From Bacteroidales bacterium UBA5281 (GTDB taxonomy: Bacteria; Bacteroidota; Bacteroidia; Bacteroidales; Lentimicrobiaceae), in contig DHSR01000033.1 in NCBI GenBank assembly GCA_002410555.1, forward strand, positions 880 to 64,879: a stretch of 64,000 nucleotides of DNA, written 5' to 3'. The notes under the pieces are model-generated. The model saw only the letters and a list, made by a program, of their open reading frames with translations, did not search any database and was not told the origin of the DNA. Of the stretch, positions 26,854-35,387 are shown piece after piece (the first letter of the stretch is position 1; each line of letters begins with the position of its first letter). The translations under genes were made by a program, and so were the position numbers.

Positions 26854-27105
26854 TTAATTCAACTCAATTACCACATCCTCGCGGATGGTTTCGGTAACAT
26901 TAATGGTGGGTACGAAAAAGCGGTTGAAAGGGGTATTCTCGGTTTTTACATGTAAAATGCCGCGGGTGGTGCCAATAACCAGCACGGCCAGGTGGCACAT
27001 AAACCTTTGCGGGACAGTTATATTGTTTGCTTCCTGATTGTAAAAAGCGGCCCAGCCTTTTTCTTCAATGGAGAAATGGCCGGCAGCTTCAAATCTGACA
27101 ACCAA
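26854..27105 (-). pseudogene. truncated second copy of SecB-like chaperone
   Basis: 83 codons that match the C-terminal ~75 residues of the SecB-like gene at 22103-22543 almost residue for residue (for example ENTPFNRFF, PTINVTETIREDVVIELN). The N-terminal half is missing; similarity stops abruptly at about 27093, and the upstream sequence is unrelated. DNA identity is high across 250 bp including the stop. Same orientation as the full copy, so the two are direct repeats about 4.75 kb apart enclosing the TA genes, DUF262 and GIY-YIG genes. Confidence 0.8.
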
Positions 27106-27322
27106 TAAAATAAGTTGATATTCCAGCCATAAGAAATAAGTATAATCATATCAAGGCGCCCAACAATTCAAAACTCCGCTATTCTTATATGTCTTCTTAA
27201 TTTAGTATTGAGAATAATTCTATATGCATAGAGAAATCGTTTGAGTGTTTTTTTAGCAGACAAGAGTGTGATTTTATATTTACTTTTGGCCCGGATGATA
27301 AACCAACGTTCACTCTTTACAC

Positions 27323-29083
27323 ATGAAACCCTTAGCTGTTCTGATTTTTTGTTTTGTGTCATTCATTTATGCAGATACTGCATTTTCGCAGCCTGATGCG
27401 GTGGCGGATAGCCTGTATATGGAGTTGGAGCGAGCGCATGAGATAGAAAAAAAGATAGATATTTATCTGGCATTGAGTTATCATCTTAGAGATACTGACC
27501 TGAGTAATGCCATTGAGATGGCCAGACGGGCTTTACTTTTGGCTGAAAAAACCAATGCTGTCTCAAGTCTGGGACTTATTTATGCAGCTCTGGGCGAAAT
27601 TGCGCTCATGCAGGATAGCGTCAGAGTTGCCGAGCAGCAGTTTAAAAAAGCCAGGGAATACCTGTCAGGTGCAGAAAATGTAAAAGCGCTGATCTCGGTA
27701 TATTTATCCATAGGCAACCGGTATATTGATAAAGACAATTATGCAGAAGCGATGCGTTTTTATCTGGAGGGGATTGACCTGTCAAAGCAAAGTGGCGAAG
27801 ACCATAAACTTCCCAACCTGCTTAATAATCTCGGCATCGTTTACCTGAACAGTAATAAAACCCGGCAGGCATTGGATTTATATTCCGAGGCATTGGAACT
27901 TTTCGCCAAACAGCATGACACCATTAATGTAGCCGGTATTACGGCAAACATAGGTTCCCTATACGTGCAAATGGGGCAATACGATATTGCTGAAATGTAT
28001 TATATAAATGGCTATAAGTTATTTGAAAAATCAGGCAATTCTGAAGGGATGGCCCATGCTCAGTTGAAACTGGGTCTGCTTAAAATGATGCAACACGAGC
28101 TCGACAGTGCCGCAAAACATCTGGAGTATAGTCTTTCATTGCAAGAAAAGCTTCAGGTGACTATGTCGGGTTCAAAATCGTTTTTTAATGCCGAAACCTT
28201 AATTAATCTTGGCATTGTTTACCTGAATCTGGGAGATACCAAGCGGGCCGGGGAATTACTGGGAAAAGGATATGACATTGTAAAGAACTCGCAACAATTT
28301 CGCCTGATTGCGTTGTCTGCTCAATATCTGAGCCGGTATTATAAAGAGATCAACCGGCCCTGGCTGGCACTGGATTATGCTAATGTTCACAATCAATATA
28401 CCGATTCGAGTTACAATGAAGAAAGCATCCGTAAATTAACTCAACTGGAGATGCGGTACCAGTTTGATATCAAAAGGAGTGAAGACGAAGCCCGTCAGGC
28501 CATCACCGCCCGCATTCAGGAGCGTAAAAACCTGATTTACTTTATAATAAGCAGCAGTTTGCTCTTCCTGCTGGTTATCGCCATTTTATTGTTGAGGCTG
28601 GAAAAAACAAAAAAACACAAAATTGAAATTGAACGGAAAAACCTGGCCGATGAGTTGGAACATGCCAACAAGGAATTGACTACCTATGTAATGTATCTGT
28701 TAAGGAAAAATGAATTTATCACCAGCATTGCTGAAAAACTTAAGTTGGCAAGACCGGTAATTAAAAATGAGAATAAGCAGGTAATAGGTGATTTGATCCG
28801 GGAACTTGAATCCAACTCAGGCATGATCTCCTGGGATGAGTTTGAAGTGCGTTTTCAGAAAGTATACACCGGCTTTTATAAGAAACTTAGCTCGTTATAT
28901 CCTGACCTTAGTTCCAACGAGCTGCGCCTGTGTGCCTTTTTCAAACTAAACATGACCACCAAAGAAATTTCGGCCATCACCTACCAATCCATCAACAGCA
29001 TTACGGTGGCCCGATACCGGTTAAGAAAAAAGCTGGGGATGAATACCAACGAGCATCTGGTTACATTTCTTTCTACATTATAA
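27323..29083 (+). CDS. TPR-containing membrane-bound transcriptional regulator (LuxR-type HTH)
   Basis: 586 residues. Signal peptide to about residue 23, then tetratricopeptide repeats across about 25-370 (for example MRFYLEGIDLSKQSGEDHKL and similar units). A membrane segment IYFIISSSLLFLLVIAILLL at about 405-424, then a coiled coil (IEIERKNLADELEHANKELT), and a C-terminal LuxR/GerE-like HTH: SSNELRLCAFFKLNMTTKEI, SITVARYRLRKKLGM. This is the common Bacteroidota design with a periplasmic TPR sensor and a cytoplasmic DNA-binding output. It may regulate neighbouring genes; the ligand is unknown. Confidence 0.85.
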   Translation: MKPLAVLIFCFVSFIYADTAFSQPDAVADSLYMELERAHEIEKKIDIYLALSYHLRDTDLSNAIEMARRALLLAEKTNAVSSLGLIYAALGEIALMQDSVRVAEQQFKKAREYLSGAENVKALISVYLSIGNRYIDKDNYAEAMRFYLEGIDLSKQSGEDHKLPNLLNNLGIVYLNSNKTRQALDLYSEALELFAKQHDTINVAGITANIGSLYVQMGQYDIAEMYYINGYKLFEKSGNSEGMAHAQLKLGLLKMMQHELDSAAKHLEYSLSLQEKLQVTMSGSKSFFNAETLINLGIVYLNLGDTKRAGELLGKGYDIVKNSQQFRLIALSAQYLSRYYKEINRPWLALDYANVHNQYTDSSYNEESIRKLTQLEMRYQFDIKRSEDEARQAITARIQERKNLIYFIISSSLLFLLVIAILLLRLEKTKKHKIEIERKNLADELEHANKELTTYVMYLLRKNEFITSIAEKLKLARPVIKNENKQVIGDLIRELESNSGMISWDEFEVRFQKVYTGFYKKLSSLYPDLSSNELRLCAFFKLNMTTKEISAITYQSINSITVARYRLRKKLGMNTNEHLVTFLSTL

Positions 29084-29262
29084 CAATCAAATTATATTTA
29101 CACAGAGAAATAGATCTATGTGCCATGTTTTCAGAGACATACCTGGAGATGTATGGTTGTTGTAATGCCAGTGTACATCAATTATAACGGGTACAAACTG
29201 CTAAGCTTCCCGAATTTGTATTTTATTTGTTCCCACAATGATAATCTTAAAAACCATGAAAT

Positions 29263-29415
29263 ATGAATACCGATAAAGAGACAGACGAAGATGATTCAAT
29301 CGATGAGAAGCTGGATAAGTTCATCGAAGCCAAAAAAGATGAGGCGTCTGCACTGAAAAAGATCATTGAATCAATCAAGTCATCCACCGACAATCAAAGT
29401 GAACAAAACAAGTAA
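29263..29415 (+). CDS. small acidic/charged protein, 50 aa
   Basis: A 50-codon gene starting at the ATG of ATGAATACC. It encodes a highly charged, probably helical peptide (MNTDKETDEDDSIDEKLDKF, then EAKKDEASALKKI). No homology recognised. It ends 11 bp before the next gene, so it is likely co-transcribed with the T9SS protein. Confidence 0.45.
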   Translation: MNTDKETDEDDSIDEKLDKFIEAKKDEASALKKIIESIKSSTDNQSEQNK

Positions 29416-29426
29416 AACACATTCTC

Positions 29427-30923
29427 ATGAAAAAACTCTTTACTTTTCTCATCACGATCATCCTCATCGGAGGAAACGCGTTTGCCCAGACCTGGGAGCC
29501 TGTTAACAATTCGGGTACATCATTTATCTTGTATGGCCTGTCATTCCCTTCAAATCAGAATGATATCGGCTTTGCCTGCGGCATGAGGTATACCTATGAT
29601 GCCGATGGTGTTATTGTAAAAACTATTGATGGCGGCGACAACTGGACAAAGATATGGCCTGCCTCTGGTACCATCAGCGGACTGGAAGGTATCTGGTTCA
29701 TCAACGAACAGCTGGGCTTTGCCGGCGGGTGGAACAACTATTTTATAAAAACTACCGATGGCGGAGCTTCCTGGACGGAGGTGAGCTGTGGAACCAATGT
29801 GTTCTATTATGTTGATGTTGTATTCCGGGACGAAAACAATGGTGTAGCTGCAGCTATGATGGAAGGAGAAACAGATGAAGCTATTTTTATCACCAGCGAT
29901 GGTGGTGACACCTGGATACCGGCTACTTCAGGCACACAGGTCGACATTCAAAGCGTGTGTTATGCTGATGATAACACGCTTTTTGCAGTGGGTACCGGTG
30001 GTAAAGTTTATAAATCCATCGATGGTGGACACAACTGGACAGTGCAATACAGTCCTGGCGGCACGCTGGTTGGTGTTGACTTCGCTAACGCCTCTTTTGG
30101 TGTAGTAGGTGCAGAAGAATATATTTATACTACCGTGGATGGCGGAGAAACATGGAACACCACCCAAACAGGCTATGAATTCTTTTTTGGTGTAAAAGCT
30201 TTTGAAAATGGAACTGCCTATGTTGCCGGAGACGATAACATTTATATGACCACCGATTTTGGGGAAACCTTTCTGCCTGATCACCAGGGAGCTTATGGAG
30301 AAGCTACATTTTACAGGGTAAGGTCTACATCAAATGGCAATCTGTTTGCCAGTGGCTCGGGAGGTACCATCCTCAGAAAAACAGCACCCATCATAGCTGA
30401 CTTCACTGCCAATCCGACCACAGTTTGCAAAGACGCTTCTGTTGCCTTCACCGATATGTCGTCAGGAAATGTTACTTTGTGGAACTGGACTTTTGAAGGC
30501 GGGAATCCGGCTACCTCCACGGCCCAAAACCCGGTAGTGACCTACAATGAAACAGGCATTTATGATGTTACCCTGGAAGTGAGCGATGGAATCAACTTCC
30601 ACAGCATAACTGCCACAGACATGATTACCGTTGACGACTGCACCGGCATTACAGAAAATAGGCTGCCGGTATTTACGCTTTATCCCAATCCGGGTGTTGA
30701 TCTTCTAAATATCGGTCTGCAACTTACTAAAGGTGAAGCTTATACTATCGTTATCAGAAATCTGCCCGGGCAAACGGTAAGTTACAGGCAGGGTAGGGGT
30801 TCTGGAAACGGAGAAATTGTTCAATTGAATGTTGCTGAACTACCCGCAGGCTCCTATATTATTGGTATTACCACCACTTCGGGGGGAACTTCTTTCCGTA
30901 AGTATATTGTTGCCAAAAAATAA
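29427..30923 (+). CDS. T9SS-sorted Ycf48-like/BNR-repeat protein with PKD domain
   Basis: 498 residues. Signal peptide to about 20 (AFA-QT). Residues 25-310 are seven to eight beta-propeller repeats with the BNR/Ycf48 signature 'T.DGG..W' (TIDGGDNWTKIW, TTDGGASWTEV, TSDGGDTWIPA, SIDGGHNWTVQ). Residues about 325-405 form a PKD domain (ADFTANPTTVCKD, NWTFEGGNPATSTAQNP). The last ~75 residues are a type A T9SS sorting domain (VFTLYPNPGVDLLNI). It should be exported to the cell surface. The role is unknown; Ycf48-like propellers in Bacteroidota often are secreted binding proteins. Followed by a strong terminator. Confidence 0.88.
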   Translation: MKKLFTFLITIILIGGNAFAQTWEPVNNSGTSFILYGLSFPSNQNDIGFACGMRYTYDADGVIVKTIDGGDNWTKIWPASGTISGLEGIWFINEQLGFAGGWNNYFIKTTDGGASWTEVSCGTNVFYYVDVVFRDENNGVAAAMMEGETDEAIFITSDGGDTWIPATSGTQVDIQSVCYADDNTLFAVGTGGKVYKSIDGGHNWTVQYSPGGTLVGVDFANASFGVVGAEEYIYTTVDGGETWNTTQTGYEFFFGVKAFENGTAYVAGDDNIYMTTDFGETFLPDHQGAYGEATFYRVRSTSNGNLFASGSGGTILRKTAPIIADFTANPTTVCKDASVAFTDMSSGNVTLWNWTFEGGNPATSTAQNPVVTYNETGIYDVTLEVSDGINFHSITATDMITVDDCTGITENRLPVFTLYPNPGVDLLNIGLQLTKGEAYTIVIRNLPGQTVSYRQGRGSGNGEIVQLNVAELPAGSYIIGITTTSGGTSFRKYIVAKK

Positions 30924-30967
30924 AACCAGGGAGGAGCGTAAAATTCTATTCCTTTAGAAAAACTTAC

Positions 30968-30999
30968 AAAGGCCATCAGAGAAATAACTGGTGGCCTTT
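30968..30999 (+). terminator. terminator after the T9SS protein gene
   Basis: 12-nt arms AAAGGCCATCAG (30968-30979) and CTGGTGGCCTTT (30988-30999), one G-T pair, loop of 8, then GATTTTAAA. The arms are related to those of the terminator at 11037-11073. Confidence 0.8.
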
Positions 31000-31058
31000 G
31001 ATTTTAAATGTTTTGTGGTTTACTTTTATTTTTTGGACGATGTATCAATTTATTTAAA

Positions 31059-31341
31059 GCCTGTAGAAAAACTAATATGTCAATGGATATCAGTTTGATG
31101 TAATGCTATTTATTATGTTAAATGCAAGGCTTTTCCCGGCATGCGTCCACGTTTCATGCTTTTATATTACGGTGCGCTGCACCTCATTATCTTTTCTGAC
31201 TTATTTTTTCTATAAATTACGGTGCTTTGCACCTGAAAAAGAGCCACAGAGTGGCGAAATATTTTTAGAAAATGTATGTTTAGTGATTTTGGAGTGTGCA
31301 GCGCACCGAAATATAAAAAGGTTGTGAGTTTTTCAGCAGGC
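31059..31341. mobile_element. MITE-like element, copy 2 (283 bp)
   Basis: Same terminal inverted repeats as copy 1 (GCCTGTAGAAAAACT at 31059-31073; complement of GCCTGCTGAAAAACT at 31327-31341) and the same body order (ATATGTCAATGGATATCAGTTTG, CTTTTCCCGGCATGCG, GAGCCACAGAG, ACCGAAATATAAAAAGGTTG). It is longer than copy 1 because of one extra CGGTGC...GCACC block. Identity in the common parts is about three quarters. No coding capacity. Confidence 0.6.
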
Positions 31342-31383
31342 CCTGTTTAAATATCCCGTTACGATCGAAAAAAAGAAAACGAT

Positions 31384-31707
31384 TTATGAAAAAGGTGTAA
31401 GTGAAAGTGGATTTAAATTACCCGGGATGCGGTATTCAACAATGCGATTGTGCAACATCAGTTTAAGACCCTGATGGCGGGTTTTGCCGGCATTCATCCC
31501 GGTGAAAATATCTTCGGTAATCCGTTTGGTTACCAGCAGGTTGTTGAGCTCAATCCAGTACACGGAAACCTCTGCTTCAACCGCATTGCCAAAGAGATTC
31601 AGCCGGGTTCCGGTTTCGTATTGCATGCCCTGTTCCGGCTTGATGTATGAATATACATCTCCGGGTAGTAAGAGCATTTCACCGGGAGGCAGGGAAAATC
31701 AATGGAA
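31384..31707 (-). pseudogene. fragment of TonB-dependent receptor gene
   Basis: About 320 bp that match, in the same orientation, the region 42490-42800 of the intact receptor gene. The translation contains KPEQGMQYETGTRLNLFGNA and WIELNNLLVTKRITEDIFTG, identical or nearly so to the receptor. It lacks both ends and cannot be functional. It forms the left member of a direct-repeat pair that encloses the CRISPR-Cas and HipBST region. Confidence 0.85.
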
Positions 31708-31861
31708 CAGTAATGTTGCCTAAAGCATAGCAGGAGGGAGTGCTCCTGACCCCTGATTGTTCCCTTCGTCGAATTTTCGGATCAGCTCTTATAAAAAATG
31801 CCCCATGCCCAGCTTGCTGAGTGGTGGCAGTTTCCGGTACAATAATTTTAAGCGGTTACCA

Positions 31862-32033
31862 GTGCCTTAATCCTTGTTTTGGTGGATTGTTGTTTTCCTG
31901 GTTTATTAAAACATTTCTTATGAGATGATAAAGTCGTAATCCTTGTTTTAATGGATTATACGTCCGGCTCTATTGAAGGAGGTTAACTCCATATAAAGTC
32001 TTAATCTTTGTTTTGATAGATCATTGAAATATT
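31862..32033 (-). CRISPR. decayed CRISPR array (three divergent repeats)
   Basis: Three units of consensus GTCKTAATCCTTGTTTTRAT followed by GGATTAT occur at 31862, 31933 and 31998, with aligned spacing of 69 and 65 nt, as expected for a ~30-37 nt repeat plus a ~35 nt spacer. The last unit continues GATCATTGAAAT, resembling the ATTGAAA(C) 3' tag of type III repeats. Repeats differ from each other at several positions, so the array is degenerate. It lies 54 bp downstream of csm5. Repeat direction cannot be fixed with certainty. The rest of the gap 31708-32086 holds nothing else I can support. Confidence 0.6.
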
Positions 32034-32086
32034 GTGTAGCAAAATTAGTATAAATCCTGAATAGTTTTACAGCAGACCTTTATTTG

Positions 32087-33202
32087 TTAAGGATTCTGGA
32101 TAGATAGTTTAATAAACCCCAATAATTCTCCGTAATTGTCCATTCTCCGGGTTTTGGGAAAAGGATATGATGAATATTTTGATTGGTTACCCGGACGGGC
32201 TTTATCGACAATTGCACTCCAGATTTCATGATCGGGAATATATTTTTTTTCTTTCGCCCAGCCACCGGTCATATCCAGCCAACCGCCACCATGTCCTACA
32301 CGCAACACGCATTCACCTGGTTTGCAGTTGTGTATGTCATCAAGAATCGTTTGAAGTTTTTCAAGATAATCCACCACAAGTCCTTCCATTTTATCATCCC
32401 TCCAAAATAAAAATTCTGCTTTCAGTATTTTTTCTGTATGTGAGTTGATTACCTCAAAGAGTGCATTATAACTACGAAGAAAATCAAAATTGTTTCTGAT
32501 ATAATTTTTATTGGCATTCAATTCAAGTTGTCTCTGGTTGATGTTGATTCTAATTTCAGCTTCAACATTGTCGGGGATACATTCAACCAGATTACCAAGC
32601 CTTTTTTCCATCCTTACGCCATCCCTCACCATATTCATACTGAGGATGTTGCAGGCCCATGTTTCGAAGTAAAATAAGGCATCGCCAACTGTGAGAAACC
32701 TCAGGAGATCGTTATTTGTGGAGGTGCCCAAATGTTTCTTTATAACCATTTTATCATCAATCCTATTACGTCTATTGAAAATCTCATCGCGCAGGAATGG
32801 TGTAAACTGATACTGATCAAGCAAATGATTCAATACCGCAGTACGGATACTGCCTTTAATAGAAGAACCTGGTATTAATGGAATATCACCACCTGAGAGC
32901 ATCTGCTCTCTCAGGGTTCGGGCATGGGCAAAATGTGTAGCAAGTAAATCCATTCCACGTAAAGCAATATCATCGGGTTCAACGTCTGATTTGATGGTTC
33001 GGATCAGATCCATCAGGCTACTTCCCCTGTTAATGCATGCGATCCATTTATCAATGTTCCCCTTTCCAATAATACCAAGCACTTTGCGATCATCAATAAC
33101 CACAGCTCTGTCATTACCGGTTATGAATTCGATGTCTTTTTGCAGATATTTGCCACTGCCGGTATGAACGGAGGTGAGGGTAGTAACTTTACAAATTTTC
33201 AT
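32087..33202 (-). CDS. csm5: Csm5, type III-A effector subunit
   Basis: 371 residues. Starts with the RAMP pattern KVTTLTSVHTGSGKYLQKDI, and contains the glycine-containing segment DIPLIPGSSIKGSIRTAVLN at about 106-125, typical of Csm5/Cas7-like subunits. C-terminal conserved GHGGGWLDMTGG-type patch. Csm5 caps the 3' end of the crRNA in the Csm complex. Last gene of the cas operon, downstream of csm4 by 46 bp; the decayed repeat array follows. Confidence 0.85.
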   Translation of the reverse strand: MKICKVTTLTSVHTGSGKYLQKDIEFITGNDRAVVIDDRKVLGIIGKGNIDKWIACINRGSSLMDLIRTIKSDVEPDDIALRGMDLLATHFAHARTLREQMLSGGDIPLIPGSSIKGSIRTAVLNHLLDQYQFTPFLRDEIFNRRNRIDDKMVIKKHLGTSTNNDLLRFLTVGDALFYFETWACNILSMNMVRDGVRMEKRLGNLVECIPDNVEAEIRININQRQLELNANKNYIRNNFDFLRSYNALFEVINSHTEKILKAEFLFWRDDKMEGLVVDYLEKLQTILDDIHNCKPGECVLRVGHGGGWLDMTGGWAKEKKYIPDHEIWSAIVDKARPGNQSKYSSYPFPKTRRMDNYGELLGFIKLSIQNP

Positions 33203-33248
33203 ATATCATTTTATTGATGATGTTTATCATTTCATCCGGTATTGCACA

Positions 33249-34271
33249 TTATGAAAATGAGAAATCATGGGCATTATTCTGAGCTACAGGCACCGAAAAA
33301 GCTCTCCCATCGCGCCATACAGGATGCAAGGCATCATCATTCCAGGATGGGCGCAGGTTTATTATTTTACCTTTTGGCACATTACCATACATCACAGCGC
33401 CTTCACGCATCATATATATGCTTCGACTGCGCAGATGCCTGAATTTATCTATTGAAGTTCCGGCAATATATCCACCTCGCCTGGTAAGGTGATAGGCACT
33501 CTTTTGAAGGATTTCTTCTGAGATTTCCTCCCTGCCCGGGCAATACAACGACAATAGCAAATGGTAATTAGAGTTAACAGGCACATCAATACTTATGCTG
33601 TCAGTTGACGTCCTGAACTGTCCGTTACCTACGCTTTTATCGGTTCCGAATCCGCTTGTTTCAAGGAAACTGAGACAGGACGCTACTTTACCTAATGCAT
33701 CAGCGGATGCCTCAATAAAAAAGAAAAGCCCGGAACCTTTTGAGAAGAAAAGCCTTTCTATATAATAGGATGCTGCATCTTCAATTCCGTATCGTGGCAC
33801 CATCAGGCGTTGCTGCATGCTGGATTTCATAAATGATGGCTGGTTGCTGTCTTCACCCGCCCAAAGAAATTTTTTATGCTCCGATTGCCTGCCATGGTTA
33901 ATCCTGAGTATACCATCGGCAATAAGTGTTTGATAAAGCGGCAATTCTATATACTCAATTCCATCTAATGATGTTGCCTCATCCTCATTGGATTTATTTC
34001 CCTGTTCCAGTTTAATCCGCATCAGCGGTTTTGGTAAAAAGTAATGATTTTGCTGAAAAGGAAATGCCGAACTAATGGTGAACGACTGCATAAATTCAAG
34101 TACCTGACCATCATTAAACAAAGAAACATAAGCAGAGGCCAATGCGCCGGATATGGTATCTGAATGCAGTAGGGTATCCATATTGTCATATTGATTGCCC
34201 GCACCTAAGCCAATGTGAAGTGGGCTTATGAACTCAAGTTTGATGACTTTAAATGGTTTTTTTTGCAGCAT
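33249..34271 (-). CDS. csm4: Csm4 (Cas5-type), type III-A effector subunit
   Basis: About 340 residues from ATG 34271 (a frame open further to 34310 would add 13 residues; the conserved part starts KVIKLEFISPLHIGLG). Features: SDTISGALAS (about residues 37-46), and a C-terminal RRGGYIAGTSIDKFRHLRSR segment. Csm4 binds the 5' handle of crRNA beside Cas10. Overlaps the end of csm3 by about 23 nt. Confidence 0.85.
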   Translation of the reverse strand: MLQKKPFKVIKLEFISPLHIGLGAGNQYDNMDTLLHSDTISGALASAYVSLFNDGQVLEFMQSFTISSAFPFQQNHYFLPKPLMRIKLEQGNKSNEDEATSLDGIEYIELPLYQTLIADGILRINHGRQSEHKKFLWAGEDSNQPSFMKSSMQQRLMVPRYGIEDAASYYIERLFFSKGSGLFFFIEASADALGKVASCLSFLETSGFGTDKSVGNGQFRTSTDSISIDVPVNSNYHLLLSLYCPGREEISEEILQKSAYHLTRRGGYIAGTSIDKFRHLRSRSIYMMREGAVMYGNVPKGKIINLRPSWNDDALHPVWRDGRAFSVPVAQNNAHDFSFS

Positions 34272-34929
34272 TTTTGTAATGTTCTTCGGTACGGTGTTCG
34301 GTTTTATCAATATGAATTTTTATTTGACCGTAGCCCCTGGAGCCATTTCCTCCAAGATAATCATCCTCAAGAAGTTTAATTGCCCGGTTAGTGGTTTCAA
34401 TCAGCTCCTGCTCATTATCAGTATCGAATATGTTCAGCACCAAATTTAATTCAAATTCAGCAGTAGCCGGTACCCGTTCAACTTGTCTGGGCATAGCTGC
34501 CGATGTGATGCGATCAATGACCACTTCTGTTTTTGATTCGGTGTATGGGAGATCGGTATTCAAAAAACTTTCTTCCGGTGTCAATAATTTGCAATCACGC
34601 ACAATTAACCTGGAAGCTTGTTGATTATTAGTTTTCAAATCTGCTGTTCCAAATAATCTGGCGGCCACAGTAGATAAACTGAGCGAAGGCCCATGCTTGA
34701 CTACTCCCATATTAACACCATCGATGGTGCCATCCTGAACTTCTATCAAAGAACGCATTTTGCCCTTTATGGAACTCCCGGGAATATAAGGTTCATTGTT
34801 CATTGGATTTCTTATTACCGTAGCATCAGGGCCACCTATGCCCATGGCCGAGTTGGTTCCACCAATATGTAATCCGGTTACCAGACTTATTCTGCCACTA
34901 AGTATAATTTTTTTTACAAGCTTTGTCAT
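34249..34929 (-). CDS. csm3: Csm3 (Cas7 backbone, target RNA cleavage)
   Basis: 226 residues. Conserved RAMP motifs: SGRISLVTGLHIGGT, then IGGPDATVIRNP with Asp35 in the position of the catalytic Asp that cuts target RNA every 6 nt, and EPYIPGSSIKGKMRSLIE. Csm3 forms the backbone of the complex. 20 bp downstream of csm2. Confidence 0.92.
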   Translation of the reverse strand: MTKLVKKIILSGRISLVTGLHIGGTNSAMGIGGPDATVIRNPMNNEPYIPGSSIKGKMRSLIEVQDGTIDGVNMGVVKHGPSLSLSTVAARLFGTADLKTNNQQASRLIVRDCKLLTPEESFLNTDLPYTESKTEVVIDRITSAAMPRQVERVPATAEFELNLVLNIFDTDNEQELIETTNRAIKLLEDDYLGGNGSRGYGQIKIHIDKTEHRTEEHYKNAAKKTI

Positions 34930-34949
34930 GATTTCTTAAATTGTATTGT

Positions 34950-35369
34950 TTATTTGCCACCAAAAGCTTTATGGTAAGCCAGGGTAGCTTCCATAAAATT
35001 CATAAAATTATTGAAATGCTGAGTAGTTTCAACATGCTGATAAGCCTTATCAAAGACTTTTTTCAGTTCTTTCAATCCGTTGCTTTCATTTCTTTTATCT
35101 GCATAAGCCATTTTCGGCCTTAGCAATAAAAAGGCAGTTTGTGCTTTCTCAAAACCTTTCATCTGAATGCGCTTTAGTTCGCCATAAACCATCCTTATCT
35201 GCGAGGTTGAAAGATTCCCTTCCCTTTTGTCGCTAAGAAATCTGCCAAACTCCCTGGTGTATTCAATACACTCTTTTGTGATTGAATCTTTAATCCATTC
35301 AGTGTTGAATTTTTTTTCCCAATCGGGAGCGGGTGGTCGTGGGGTATTCCCATAAAACTGGTTAGCCAT
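34950..35369 (-). CDS. csm2: Csm2 small subunit
   Basis: 139 residues, helical. Contains LSTSQIRMVYGELKRIQMKG (about 63-82) and LLLRPKMAYA, the two Csm2 hallmarks. It builds the second filament of the type III-A complex and identifies the subtype as III-A rather than III-B. 18 bp downstream of cas10. Confidence 0.92.
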   Translation of the reverse strand: MANQFYGNTPRPPAPDWEKKFNTEWIKDSITKECIEYTREFGRFLSDKREGNLSTSQIRMVYGELKRIQMKGFEKAQTAFLLLRPKMAYADKRNESNGLKELKKVFDKAYQHVETTQHFNNFMNFMEATLAYHKAFGGK

Positions 35370-35387
35370 AAATTGGTTTTAAACAGA

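Noticed and set aside
31103..31327. 74-codon plus-strand frame
   Set aside because: Lies wholly within MITE-like copy 2 and has no sensible protein features.
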